64,000 bases of DNA from positions 208,773,611 to 208,837,610 of the forward strand of contig BTPG01000005.1 of assembly GCA_036245525.1 (NCBI GenBank), given 5' to 3'. Shown one piece after another: positions 11,940 to 23,996 of the stretch. This DNA comes from Semisulcospira habei (Eukaryota > Mollusca > Gastropoda > Semisulcospiridae). The translations under genes were made by a program, and so were the position numbers. The notes beneath the pieces are model-generated. The model worked only from the letters and a program-made list of their open reading frames with translations. It was not told where the DNA came from and did not search any database. Each line of letters begins with the position of its first letter. The first letter of the stretch is position 1.

Positions 11940-13060
11940 GTCTCGGCGAGGGCGTGATGGGCGCTGTTGGAGCTCGCGGTACCTTGGTTGGAGGGTGGAA
12001 TGCGCGGAAATTCGCGTTCTGACGGAGTGAACTGCCCGGCGTAACCTTGCTGGGGACAGAATTCGGGGGGTAACCAGGCTGGGCAGAGTTGTACATGGCA
12101 TTGTCAGACATGTTGAACTGGGTTTGAGCAGAATGGGCTTGGCAAATTTGAGACTGTTGAAAATGGGCTTGAACGTGGTTGGAATTAGCTAGGCTGGGAT
12201 GGGTTTGGTTGTTGTGGGCGTGGGCGTGGGCGTGGGCGTTGGTGTGGGCGTGGTTGGTGTGGGAATGGCTGGGATGGGTATGGACTTTGAAATTGTTTCC
12301 TCCCTTTGTTTGTCCCCATCCTGTGCCCCTGCCAGAAGCCTGATTCTGGTAGTGCTGTGGCCCTCGATTTTGAGGGTTGGTAGGCGCATTACGATCCGCT
12401 TTCGGCACATCGTATCCTGGTGAGCGGCGTGCTGCTCCGGCGAACCTGATGGCGAGTGCCAGTCGCTTTGTGCCTTCCTCTGTCAGGTGACTTCTGTCTC
12501 TCTGGAACAAAGTCTGACGCGGCGCCAGATTAGCTGTCAAGAAACGGGGGACATGGTCGATGTAGGGGATCTTGGTCTGCTCACACACAGCCCTGAGGTT
12601 GTCGTTGGAAGCAAACACAGCCTTTGCCAGGTAATGTTCAGTTCCACCTGGAATGATGCAGGATGTGTACAGAGTGGCGCTGGGAAAGGCTGAGCTTAGG
12701 AAACGGAAGAGCTGGTCCCAGGACTGCTTGCTAAGCGCCCACTTTGCAGCTGTTGATACCAACATGCCTCGTCACACGGCGGTTGTGGGGCATTGGTGCC
12801 AAAGTGCAGAGCCACTCAGTAACATCAGCTACAGTCAGGCCGGAGACAGACAGATTCTGTACAAGGGCACCGTCGACAGACATCCTGCGCTCGTCAACAC
12901 CTTTCAGCACAGAATCCCCGATTAACAGCGTGTTGACACCTGGTCGTACTTGCAGGCGCTTAACCTTTTGCCACCGTAGTCTGCCAGCTAGATTTTTCCC
13001 TGCTACCGTAGTAATTTTGACAAATTTCATTGGCCTTGTCTGTTGTAAAAATCTTATCAT
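11940..13060 (-). pseudogene. Retroelement ORF1, SGNH/GDSL hydrolase domain and His-rich tail
   Basis: Minus-strand frames show the SGNH blocks in order: block I LLIGDSVLKG (about 12930-12900), block III-like HVGINSCK (about 12760), and block V DRSHLTEEG (about 12490) with the catalytic Asp-X2-His. A frameshift near 12750 separates blocks I/III from block V. Downstream is a low-complexity tail with alternating His-Ala/Thr coded by a GTGGGC-type repeat (12211-12263). Esterase-like SGNH domains are known in ORF1 proteins of CR1-type LINEs, where they may act on lipids or RNP assembly. The upstream parts are at 13680-14361 and 15598-16510. Confidence 0.62.
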
Positions 13061-13679
13061 ACCCCAACATATTTGGTATCAGTGGAAAAAGCAATTTAAG
13101 GTGAACTCGTAGACACTATGCTGAAGAAAATATTTTGTAATGTTAAGATTTTACAGGTGTATAAAGAAGAAGCCAAAAATCATAAACATTTTCACACTGG
13201 GTTCTGAAACTGAACATGCTGTTAGTGTATTAGTTAGCCAGAGTGTGAAAATTACAACTCACCTAGCATTCCAGAGACATAGTCTAGTGTGTCACCAGTA
13301 AATAATCCAGAAAGAAAGGCACAACAGAAAAGTTTCTTCACACATAAAAGTTTTTACACCAAAATCCGCCATTTTTTTTGCACATGGGGACGTTTTGTAT
13401 TAGAGCTTCTGATTCGTTGGTTTCAGCCCATATAAACAAGAAAAGTCACTCTACAAGTAAAGAAATGAGTGCTTGACATATTATAGTAGATTGCTTCCCT
13501 TAGACCATACTGCCGGTATTGGCAATGGGAAACTAGGCCAGCGCACATATGTGTGCGTCCCGTCGGCAACGGAGCTTTGCTTGGGGCACACATATGTGTG
13601 TCTAGGGGTTCATTGTCCTTAGCGCTGATGTTACTGTCGTTGGGCGGGTGGAAGTATCGTGGCCTCGTCTGTTCTCATC
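13061..13679. other. Non-coding gap in the ORF1 region with repeated palindrome
   Basis: No coding signal on the minus strand here. Two copies of the palindromic CACATATGTGTG lie at about 13544 and 13588. This is probably inserted or decayed sequence between ORF1 segments. Confidence 0.4.
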
Positions 13680-14361
13680 CAACTCAGACAATACAGAGTA
13701 CCGTTTTTTTTACTGGATCTTGCACGAGGAGTGTGTTGTCGGTCATGGTAGAGTCTTTAGGGGGAGGGGACATGAGGGATTGTGAGACACTATCTTCTTG
13801 GGGTGAGCATTTGGGGGCGTTGGGGGTTTCCTTGGCTGGTTCAAAACTCTGGGTGTTGCTGCAGGCACTGGCTTTAGACAGGGATTCCACTTGCTTTTGT
13901 TTAGGTCTTTTAGTCTACTGGCATGGTTGTCTCTACTGCCAGCCAGTTGAGTCACTTTCTCATTGAGCCTGATGTGGTCCGCTGAGGGTACTTCTACAGC
14001 TGAGTTAATGCTTTCTGCATATTCCTCAACTGCCTTTCTCCCACTCTTCGTCTTGATCTCGTTATCTCGCACAAGGCAGTCCATCTCTGCAAGGGCCTTA
14101 GTGTGTGCAGCACATTAGCCAGTTCAGTTCGCACTTCTTGTTGCTGGTTTTGGAGGCACATAATAGTAGCTACATTCAGGGCTGGCTGCTGCTGCATTCG
14201 CGCAACGCACGTCAGTTCTGGGTTTTGTGCTATTTGTGCTAGAGTTATTGTCGAGAGGTCGCAAGGCTGGTGGAATGTAATGGCCGGCTGGGTGACCTGG
14301 GTTATGGACGCATGAGTAATCAGGTCAGATAAAGAGGGACTGCTGAGCTGTCCGTCCACTT
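13680..14361 (-). pseudogene. Retroelement ORF1, central coiled-coil/linker part
   Basis: Two overlapping minus-strand frames (14361-13994 and 14084-13743, shift near 14050) encode a hydrophilic, Gln/Leu-rich stretch (LQNQQQEVRTELANVLHTL) likely to form a coiled coil, then HIRLNEKVTQLAGSRDNHAS and a Pro-rich linker. Its upstream side is cut exactly where the plus-strand RNase H LINE begins, so it was probably continuous with 15598-16510 before that insertion. Confidence 0.5.
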
Positions 14362-15597
14362 TCCTTCCGTGTCCGACCTCATCTGCAGGCGGCCGGAGTG
14401 GACCTGGACAAAGTTTCGGAATCTCTGCAACACGTCACTCCACCCTGGCTACTACCAGTTCCTGACATCTTGCTGGACTTGACTGCCCACAAGAAGGATT
14501 GTACTCCACCAGCCATATACCAACAGAGCCTCAATGAACTCCTTTCAATTTTTCCTGGCTATTGTCGTCTTTATACGGATGGGTCCAAGTCTGAGGATGG
14601 AAGAGTGGCTGCGGCTGCAGTGTCCTCTCGCCATCCTAGACGCCCATTTAAGCTCCGTCTCCCTGACCATTCCTCTGTATTTAGTGCAGAACTGCAGGCC
14701 ATTCTGCTAGCACTCAAGCATGCCTATCAGTCTCGGGAAAGGAACTTCCTGATTCTGTCTGACTCTCTTTCTGCCCTGCAGGCCCTTCAGGGCGCGGGAA
14801 CAGACCATCCACTGCTGGTGCAGATTAGAGAGCTCTACGCGGACTTGATGAAGGAATATTATGACATCATTTTTATTTGGGTCCCAGGCCATGTGGGCAT
14901 CGAAGGCAACAGAATCGCAGATTCTGCTGCCAACAGTGCCCGCAGTGACCCTGTCCCTGACACACAGACTGTCTATAGTGATTTTAAACCTGTTATTAGT
15001 GCATACATAGCCCGCGAGTGGCAGTCCGAGTGGGACAAAGAGGAAGGCAACAAGCTTCATGAAGCTCTTCCTAAGTTGTCTGACAGTCTACCTTTCCGCT
15101 GCGGCAGCCGCCGTGAGGAGACTGTCCTTGCTCGGCTCCACATCGGGCACACATATGTTACGCACTCTTACTTACTTAAACAGGATGAGCGTCCATGGTG
15201 TTTTGCCTGTGATGAGCAGTTTTCTGTTCGACACTTTTTGCTGTATTGTGCTGACCTAATTGACACCAGATATAAACACTTCACAGCAGACTCCTTGAAG
15301 GTTTTGTTCCGGGATGTTCCCCCGGACAAAATCTTCAATTTTTTGAGAGAATGCAATATTTTTAACAAGATCTGAGCATTCATAGACTATGTGAATTTTT
15401 TTATTTGCCCTTTTTGAGAGTCTGTAGACGTTTCTTTTCCAGACATGTGCGACATTTTAGCCTGAGATTTTTAATCTATATTTACATCTTGTCTTAAGAC
15501 CTTGCTTTTAGTCTGGCTGACCAGATTTTTACCCATCCCGCCGTGAGATGGCCTTAGTCGCCTGCTCGGCGTTAAACCCAAATAACTAACTAATGTT
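14362..15597 (+). mobile_element. 5'-truncated I-like LINE, RNase H end and 3' tail
   Basis: The insertion holds the RNase H/zinc C-terminus of an ORF2 and ends in a tail with GAGATGGCCTTAGTCGCCTG and GGCGTTAAACCCAAATAAC. The same tail is present in inverted orientation at 19903-19957. It splits the minus-strand ORF1. No clear TSD was found. Confidence 0.65.
14398..15375 (+). CDS. LINE ORF2 C-terminus: RNase H domain and CCHC motif
   Basis: The frame is open for 325 codons from a GTG; the true start lies upstream and is lost by truncation. RNase HI catalytic residues are all present, counted from codon 14398: Asp61 in YTDGSK, Glu98 in FSAELQAI, Asp122 in SDSLSAL, and Asp175 in WVPGHVGIEGNRIAD. 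After the RNase H domain comes CFACDEQFSVRHFLLYC, the CCHC motif common at the C-terminus of I/Nimb-type LINEs. The domain would remove the RNA template during reverse transcription. RT and endonuclease are missing, so the copy is inactive. Confidence 0.82.
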   Translation: MDLDKVSESLQHVTPPWLLPVPDILLDLTAHKKDCTPPAIYQQSLNELLSIFPGYCRLYTDGSKSEDGRVAAAAVSSRHPRRPFKLRLPDHSSVFSAELQAILLALKHAYQSRERNFLILSDSLSALQALQGAGTDHPLLVQIRELYADLMKEYYDIIFIWVPGHVGIEGNRIADSAANSARSDPVPDTQTVYSDFKPVISAYIAREWQSEWDKEEGNKLHEALPKLSDSLPFRCGSRREETVLARLHIGHTYVTHSYLLKQDERPWCFACDEQFSVRHFLLYCADLIDTRYKHFTADSLKVLFRDVPPDKIFNFLRECNIFNKI

Positions 15598-16510
15598 ATC
15601 TCCGGAGGCGCTGCTGGGGACTGAAGAATCGGCATCTTTGGATCCACTGACGTCGGTCGAGTCACTGGCCGACACGTCAGGATTAGTTCCGAGAGCCTGG
15701 GCTGGAGTTCTGTGAGTCTTGTCAGATTCAGACGCAGGGTGTTTCGCTTCCGGAGCTGGTGGCTGCGAGGTGTGGGTAGCGCTTGCACTAATCTCCTTTG
15801 TGCATTCAGCCGAAACGTCACTGACGGCATCTTTTGTCAGAGATGAGACTGCACTAATCTCATCAGTGCAGTCAGCCGGAACATCGCGGGCGGTGTCAGT
15901 GGGTATGAAGTGACGGGATTTCAGGTGCGGATTGGGATTGAGAGGAGGCCATGTTGTCTACAGTGTCTTTTAACATCCGAAATTCTTCATCTACCCATTA
16001 TTGGCAGCAGTTTCCTTGAATAGTAACAGTCCCTGTGGTGTAATATACAATTATCGTGACGAGTTTCTTCGATCCATTCTACTGTTGCACAAGTGTTTCA
16101 AACAGTTTGTTGGTGACGGAGGGTCAGTGGGAACAGGTGCACTCAATTCGCTTTGTTTCGTCTCTGTCTTTCCAGCGCAGATCCACACCTGTGGGCATAC
16201 GCTCTTCAACATACAGCGTATGCAGGACACGTCGCCATAGGGGAACTCTTGCTATGTCGGATTTAAACTTTACTTGGATCGGGTCTCTCGTTCGGATAAT
16301 CTTTTCAAGGCAAAGGCGAGATTTTGCTGAAGAAGAGCGTGTGGAGGGGCCCATTGTAAGGGGATGGTGGTGTCGCCATAGTCGCTTACTCGAGGTGTGA
16401 CGACATGTTGATCGCTAATCAGCTGGACACCTACTTGAAAGGATAAGTCGCCAGCCAGAGATGGCCGACAAGTCAGTGCGTCCGTCAGTCTTACAAGGTC
16501 TCTCAATCAT
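15598..16510 (-). pseudogene. Retroelement ORF1, N-terminal part, decayed
   Basis: Minus-strand segments include KSRLCLEKIIRTRDPIQVKF, VDLRWKDRDETKRIECTC, and then VYYTTGTVTIQGN followed by WVDEEFRMLKDTVD. Two in-frame stops and at least one frameshift (about 16350) show decay. A Ser/Thr-rich region with an internal repeat (DVPADCTDEISA and DVSAECTKEISA) follows. The order is consistent with the N-terminus of the SGNH-type ORF1 continued at 13680-14361 and 11940-13060. The GT-rich strand motif resembles domains I have seen at the start of mollusc retroelement ORF1 proteins; this is not tested. Confidence 0.45.
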
Positions 16511-16764
16511 GATGCCACTCAGCTTCACAGATCACGGCTAGGCCAGAGTTGTATCACACATGAAGCCTGACGAGAGTGGGGCGCAGCATCCGCATGATCG
16601 TGGCCGATGTTTGCCCTGGGTAAACACTGGCGAGTCAAGAGCTAAATTTTAGCAGAGCCGAGTTCTTCTGTAGCGTTTGTGTGGCGTTATCAGCTCTGGC
16701 TCGGCTACGTTTGACAGATTCAGAGGCGGTGGGATGTATGCCAGACCGCCACTGACCCCAATGC
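16511..16764. other. No gene seen
   Basis: This gap lies between the ORF1 start region and the LTR-like block. If the block is an LTR, this would be its internal leader and primer-binding region. Confidence 0.3.
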
Positions 16765-17607
<843 letters not shown>

Positions 17608-18185
17608 GTCAGCTGGCTTGTCGCGGATGTGACAATGGACAAACTGATCAGGCTCAAATTCAAAGGTAAATATTATATCTGAGATTCTTTTGTCCGTTTT
17701 TTTTCAAGAAATACAAGGTAAGTTTTCGAAATGTTTTCTTTTTGTGAATTTTGCTGCCAGAAATTCAGACCGGCGCATGGGCTATTTTAGTCCAGCTTCA
17801 TATACGTGACAAGCCCACACATAAACACTCTTGACTCAAAGAATCAAATGCAATTTATGTGAAAATCATCAGTCATTAATAATGAAGTAACACCACAACA
17901 GTGACACCATGTAGCATCATTGTTTTCATTTTATTTTGTATGAACTTTACGTTTTGGATGTGACAAAACCATTGTGGACAAAGTTCGTAATTATTTAAAA
18001 CTGTATAAACACAGGTTGTTTTACTTCAAATCATTAGAGACTCTATAAAATTATCATACACGTTGAAAGCATCAAAAGTGCGAAATTTAGGGTAAGATGT
18101 AGCATTACGGTACCTCTGTTCAAAGAATGTGATGGGTGTGACATGCCTGAAGCGGACCAAAAAAGTGTTTGGTAAAAGGTTATAC
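17608..18185. other. No gene seen
   Basis: AT-rich sequence without recognisable gene or repeat. Confidence 0.4.
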
Positions 18186-18352
18186 TGCAAACAATGTACT
18201 CAAACCAAGGGGAATCACAGCGCTGGACAGACAACAGTTAGATCCCCTGCCCTAACTGTTGTCTGTCCAGCGCTGTGATTCCCCTTGGTTTGAGTACTGA
18301 CAATTCTGCCAGCGCTAGCCTCACCTATCTGGTTTGTGAGTGCAAACAATGT
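18186..18352. mobile_element. Small hairpin retroposon with 12-bp TSD and perfect 46-bp palindrome
   Basis: TGCAAACAATGT is duplicated directly at 18186-18197 and 18341-18352. The 143-bp insert contains two perfectly complementary 46-bp arms (18196-18241 and 18252-18297, 10-bp loop) followed by a unique end GCCTCACCTATCTGGTTTGT. A linear copy without the left arm, with its own 12-bp TSD, lies at 24323-24449. The left arm is therefore an inverted duplication of the element's own body. Confidence 0.85.
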
Positions 18353-18429
18353 GACTGCCAATAAATGACAAATATTCAATAATCATATGTCTGGGTCAAG
18401 CAGTGGGAGAACGGGAAGAAAATGACTGG

Positions 18430-19545
18430 ACGTCTAGTTGTTCTCCAGGTCCTCTGTTGGAGCTCCACATGATGTGTCAGTTGACTGAGGCTGAAGAATG
18501 TAAGCGTTCGGTTGTTTAGATCCACATAAACCTTTGCGTGCACACACTGAGCAGGTGGGGGCCCGAAGCACGTAATAATGCAGCTACTGCAATCTGCCAC
18601 AGAATGCCGGCAGCAATCGAACCTGCATGATCTCTGCAGCCAGAGTGACACGTATGTGCTCAGAGGGTAACAGCCTCAAGAGGCCAGAATTTTCTGCGAC
18701 GACAGCCATAAGACTAGCAACGTGCTCTGGTGTTTTGCCGTCTTCACCATACTTCTTCTTGAGCTTACCTCTGGAAATGGTTGATAAGTTCCATTACAAG
18801 TCTGCAGCGCATTTCCTGGTGACATGATTCCGCGTCCTACGCTTAATACTCCCGTTTCTCGATAAGCAGTTTCCATCTGATTAAACTGCCCGTGGAAAAG
18901 ATTTTATGGCACTCAAAGCATGTCTGTTAACACATCCCCGAAGATCAACCACAGTGCGGAGAGGAATGGGAGGAATGGGATAGGTTTCAACCTCAGCAAG
19001 ATTGCTGGCCACAACATCTTGCAACTCTGGAAAGTTTGCAGGGATTGAGCTCTCCATGTAGACGTCTGAAGAAAACAGTTCTTGGTATTTGAGATCCAGG
19101 TGGAGGTGAAGGTGGGGATGGTGAAGGTGGGGATGTAGAGTTGGTGGTGGTATAGGAGGAAGTGGGGTGGTGGAGAGAGGGGTGGTGGATCTGACGGCAG
19201 CTTTGAGGAGCTGGCGATGCTTAATATGGGCGTGGAGGTGATGCTGAAGTATCAGCAGCTGATGGAGAGGGTGGTCCTGTTGTAGCACCAATGTCGATAG
19301 GAATGGCGATGCTGCTGACTGGTGCAGAATTTGATGCTGTTGCTGATGCTGTTTCAGTCTCAATTGGTCATTTTTCCAATCATCCATAGAGCTAGAATGT
19401 TCACAGCCTGGTCCTCCAATGAGGCATGCAGCACGGAAACACGACAGTTTTCTTGTCTGAAGTTGAAGAGTATTTCTTCCCAGGCCTCGCTTACTGTCAA
19501 CTTGTTGAGTGCCCTTCAACGTGTAGAGGTACGATGAGGCCATGG
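18430..19545 (-). pseudogene. OTU-like cysteine protease pseudogene
   Basis: On the minus strand near 18875 a stop is followed by SDGNCLSRNGS, which matches the DGNCLF-type catalytic Cys block of OTU deubiquitinases. A Leu/Arg-rich stretch (HVTRKCAADL) follows, as expected after this block. Upstream is VVDLRGCVNRHALSAIKSF and a Gln/His/Pro-rich region of low complexity. At least two stops and frame changes make it non-functional. Such OTU proteins occur both as host genes and as passengers of transposons; which applies here is open. Confidence 0.42.
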
Positions 19546-19891
19546 AGCGATCCGCAGTTTCAGAATTTATATTACAAGTGGCTATGATGTCATGAAAGTG
19601 AAATAATAGTTATTGACTGACTGAACAATCTCATTTAATTTTCTTCTGATCCTCTTCATCTGTTCGTCACGGTCGTATGCAATTTTTCCTGCACTCCAAA
19701 ACATGGCGATCTAGTAAAGTATTTTCCTTGCAGATGGTGAATTTTGATCATAAATAAGTATTTATGAAGTATGCTGCATTTATGATATAAACCACGTGTG
19801 GAACAACTTGTTTTGTGATCGACCGTGACATGGACCAAGACACCTTTTTTGGTCCAGCACCGCCGTTTGACCTTGCACGTACTCTAAGCTT
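19546..19891. other. No gene seen
   Basis: Nothing recognisable. Confidence 0.35.
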
Positions 19892-19968
19892 TGTAACAGC
19901 TCGAGTTATTTATTTGGGTTTAACGCCGAGCAAGCGACTAAAGCCATCTCACGGCGGTGTAACAGCTC
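19892..19968 (-). mobile_element. 55-bp LINE 3'-tail insertion with 11-bp TSD
   Basis: TGTAACAGCTC flanks directly at 19892-19902 and 19958-19968. The 55 bp between are the reverse complement of the 3' tail of the I-like LINE at 15540-15590 (GGCGTTAAACCCAAATAA). Confidence 0.82.
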
Positions 19969-20060
19969 AAGAAATCAGAGTCAGCTCTACTCAGAATTTC
20001 GATTAAGCTAAGATCCAAACCAACAGACAGCTCTCTAATTGATTACTTGTCAATTTATGC

Positions 20061-20400
20061 AATAATTTGTTTCAATCCAGACCAAAAAGGTGACTGCCAA
20101 GCGTGTAATATGCAAAGAAGTACCCAACAGAGAAAGAAACACGCTAAGAAAAGACGGGTACAACACAATTTATTAATATTTCGGGTAAATACCCTTTGTC
20201 AAAATAGACAAACAAACAAACAAACAGAGAGATTGACATTCCTTCTGCCAATGAAGATAAGTAGCGGCTAATCTCTCTGTTTGTTTGTTTGTCTATTTTG
20301 ACAAAGGGTATTTACCCGAAATATTAATAAATTGTGTTGTACCCGTCTTTTCTAAGCGTGTTTCTTTCTCCGTTGGGTACTTCTTTTAATAATTTGTTTC
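20061..20400. mobile_element. Foldback retroposon with 13-bp TSD
   Basis: AATAATTTGTTTC occurs directly at 20061-20073 and 20388-20400. The 314-bp insert has near-perfect inverted arms of about 120 bp (AAGAAGTACCCAAC at 20116; complement ends at 20387), a short unpaired centre, and a unique left end CCAGACCAAAAAGGTGACTG shared with the element at 9043. (CAAA)n units occur in both arms. Confidence 0.85.
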
Positions 20401-21180
20401 GACTGTGACAGTGTCACGATTGTGACAGTATACAAAATTAAGGAGGAGTATGATTGAGGCAGTCCCCTTGGAAGCGCCATTTGTGAGACAAATTGATGAC
20501 GTAACATTCACGGGAGATGTCAACTTTCTTTTTCATAGCTATTTGGACTCTAGGACATGCATGCAGACACAAACAGGTTCTAAGTACCCACATGGACAAA
20601 GCCAGACCAACATCAACTTTGAAACAGCCTCATCCGGAAATGGTTTTACAGTTCTGTGATGTTTCGCACGTATATTAATCACTATTTCCACAACACTAAT
20701 CAACCGACTCACAGAGTGCACACACTGCACAAAAGTGATGCACTCTCAATTACATCCGAGTCCCTGCACCGGACAAAGTTTGTCACGATCGTATGCACAT
20801 TTTTCGAAGTTGTCTTTTTACAAATTGCCGCTTTTACACGTTCAGATAAACAAAGCAGTCAATAAAGAAAGCAACAAAACAGGTACAGCTACATCCGCAC
20901 TTTTTATTGTGATGTAAATTGACCAAAAGTTTGCCTGCCCAGTGTCGTATCCCAATGCCCTCTGGAAAATATGCCTTATTTCCATCAATTTTATTACCAT
21001 GTCCGTCTTTATAACTACTCTATGCATGTTTTACTGCTAAATATAGCTCTTTAGATATATTCCAATTAAAGTGGTCCAAGATGACCTGCTAATTTGCTTC
21101 AAGTTTAGAAATACAGGAGTTGTGCATGACCACCACAAGCAAACTTCACCTTTTGAAACAGGCTCAGTAGAAAAACAAGA
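20401..21180. other. No gene seen
   Basis: AT-rich stretch without recognisable gene. Confidence 0.4.
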
Positions 21181-21265
21181 TGAGGATTTCATCCCAAAGT
21201 CTACCGTATTGTTTGGAGCTCACATGCGTTTATCTTTTAGGAACATTCAGAGTTGTTCATATTTT

Positions 21266-21295
21266 AAAGTCCCTTCTATTTATAGAAGGGACTTT
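21266..21295. repeat. Perfect 14-bp-arm hairpin
   Basis: AAAGTCCCTTCTAT and its exact complement are separated by two T residues. Confidence 0.9.
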
Positions 21296-21923
21296 TTAGG
21301 ACGGGTCGCGGTAGGCCGAATTTAATAGCATGTCCATGATGTCAAAGGCGAGCAGTCCTAAACCTCTGACAATTGAAGTAGCAAGATTAAAATTACGTCA
21401 TGTCCAGTTACGCTAACCTCGCTGCTGAACGTACATTTGGAGCGAAGCGCCGTATGTACGTATGTATTGGACTATTTATGTATGTGTGTGTGTGTACACA
21501 CAAGCTTGAAACTTGGCGAAATACTTTACTAAAGGGGTGGCTAAGAGAGCCTCCGAGCATTTTGTAATTGAATGTCTCATAACAAGACATAAACAACAGT
21601 TTATAGGAAGTCGGTTGATCCAGATTAGATTCCGTAATTTTTGTCATATTTACTTGAAATTTTAGTTTGGAGTAAGACATTGGATGAGTTCCGGCGTTAG
21701 CCAGCTTTGTATCCTTTCAACTTCTTTAGTAAAAAGTAATTCTTTTCAGAAAAGATTTAAAACTGTGAGACTTCTAGAGAAAGTCAGACAGGTGTTGACG
21801 TAAAAGAGGCAACTCCGTCACCACGCAGACACTGACATAATACTCTAAATATGACGTAAATCTCTTAGCGCGCTCTCTCACTCTCTCACACAGACATGCG
21901 CCGCGCATCTCTAAGAGGTATAT

Positions 21924-21954
21924 ATCCTCATGCGCCCGGAAAGCGCATGAGGAT
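21924..21954. repeat. Perfect 12-bp-arm hairpin
   Basis: ATCCTCATGCGC and GCGCATGAGGAT flank a 7-base loop. Confidence 0.9.
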
Positions 21955-21998
21955 CTGTGTTTCTTGGAGATGTCTGGAGCGCGTTCGCATGCACGCAC

Positions 21999-22119
<121 letters not shown>

Positions 22120-23239
22120 TCGCGCTTTCAGAGGAGCATGATGGTGACCCGATATAGCTGTTTGGGAGAAAGACATTGGATGAGTTCGTTAGCCAGCTTT
22201 GTATCCTTCCAATTTCTTTAGTAACAATTTTTTTTTCAGAAAAAAATTAAAACAGTAAACAAGATGAGAATTTTATCCCAAAGTCTACCGTATTGTTTGG
22301 AGCTCACGTGCGGTTTTCTTTTATTGAACTTTTATTTTCGAAAAGCTTGAAGCGGTACAAAGGTGGCTAACGACCTCATCCAATATCTTTGTACAAACTA
22401 GCAATATCCAAAATTTAAAGTGCATACAATAAAAATTGCGGACTCTAATCTGGGTCAACCGACTTTCTATAAACGGTCTTATATGTCTTCAATGAGAAAT
22501 CCAATTACAATATGCTCGGATGCTCTCTTAGTCACCCCTTGAAGAAAGTATTTCGCTAGGTTTCAAGCTTGTGCGTACAGCAGTATCGGAGATTCTCGCG
22601 GTTACATACAGATGTACACACACACACACATAGAATAAGAATAAGAATAATACTTTATTATCTCGAAAAGAGAAATTCGTTTGTGGTACATTTATAACAT
22701 AGTACAAACAAGACATGATAACATTATAACATAATTATGAACGTTTTCTACCTGCACTTACACAGCTACAAATTCTAAATGGACATAAGTATACACCACA
22801 CAATCTTTACACATAACTCTTACGCATCTCACACATAACATCTTTTATGAACTGAGCGGCACTTACACATTCCCACCCACCTCTACACATGCATACATAA
22901 TACGTGTATTTCAACCTAATCCTAACCCTCACTGCTTATTATACAAACGTCTCAATACATTATTACACGTTATTACATAAGCTACATAATTAAAATCTAC
23001 GTTAGTAAAATAATTAGTGGGTAAACAAACGATAACAAAAATTCCAATAATTATGTCCATGTTCACCACCAAATAAAACACAATATTATAATCACTTCTC
23101 TAAAATCAACTAAATACAGCAGCCGCCTAACACACACACACACACACCACATCACAGCATTTAAAGGACTGAGAGAGTGCACTAATAATAACAACACAAG
23201 CTACATTCCTACTGATTGCACAGGTAAAGGGGGATAGTG

Positions 23240-23836
23240 GGAGGAGTTAGGTTTGGGTATGCGTGGATGTACCTAAAGATTGCTTAGAGTGATGGATTTG
23301 GGGATGAAACTGTTCTGTAGTCTGAGTGTCCTAGCTTTGTGCGTGCGGAGTCTGCGGCCAGAGGTGAGGAGTTCATAGAGGTGGGCAAGGACATGGGATC
23401 TGTCTGAAGCTATCCGCCTACCCTTTCTCATTCAGGGACTCCACACTTGCTTGCTGACTGCCAATCACCTTGCTGCAGACGTTTACCATTCGTGCCAGGA
23501 CATTCTTGCTCTTCACACTCACACCTCCATACCAGCACACAGAACCGAAAGTGATGACAGACTCGATGAAAGAGCAGTAGAAAGTTTGAAGGACAGAGGG
23601 GTTCACATTGAGCTTGATAAGTTTCTGAAGGCAGTAGATGCGTGACTGACATTTCTTGTGTATGAGGGTGGTGTTTGCATTAAAGGACAACTTATCGTCT
23701 ATAACTGTTCCTAGGTACTTATACTCAGTCACACGTTCAACAGACACATCGTCAATCGTCAGAACAGGGAGAGGGGCGGGGTTTCTTCGAAAGTCTATCA
23801 GTAGTTCCTTGGTCTACTCACATTTAGGTCTAGAAA
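23240..23836 (-). pseudogene. CR1/Rex-like LINE RT, C-terminal part
   Basis: The minus strand encodes TEYKYLGTVIDDKLSF, RIYCLQKLIKLNVNPSVLQT and SVITFGSVCWYGG, the thumb and post-RT region of CR1/Rex-type elements, then an Arg-rich 3' coding end near 23330. The upstream edge is the RTE fragment insertion. A frameshift near 23420 breaks it. Confidence 0.68.
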
Positions 23837-23996
23837 ATTATCTTTACATCATCATCATCATCATCATCAGTCCCTTGCCCGAACTGGGCGTTGGGGGGAC
23901 TGAAAGGCAGCAGCAACAGACAGTGCTCTCCACTGAGTTCTATTTTGGGCGGTGGCAAGCAAGTCTGGCATCTCGAGTTAGGACATTATCTTTACA
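23837..23996 (-). mobile_element. RTE-like LINE 3' fragment with 12-bp TSD
   Basis: ATTATCTTTACA is present directly at 23837-23848 and 23985-23996. The 136-bp insert begins with (ATC)n and matches the 3' end of the RTE-like LINE at 44713 (CAGTCCCTTGCCCGAACTGG). Confidence 0.92.

Noticed and set aside
21266..21295. Rho-independent-like terminator hairpin
   Set aside because: The setting is eukaryotic, no gene ends there, and it lies in a rearranged repeat.
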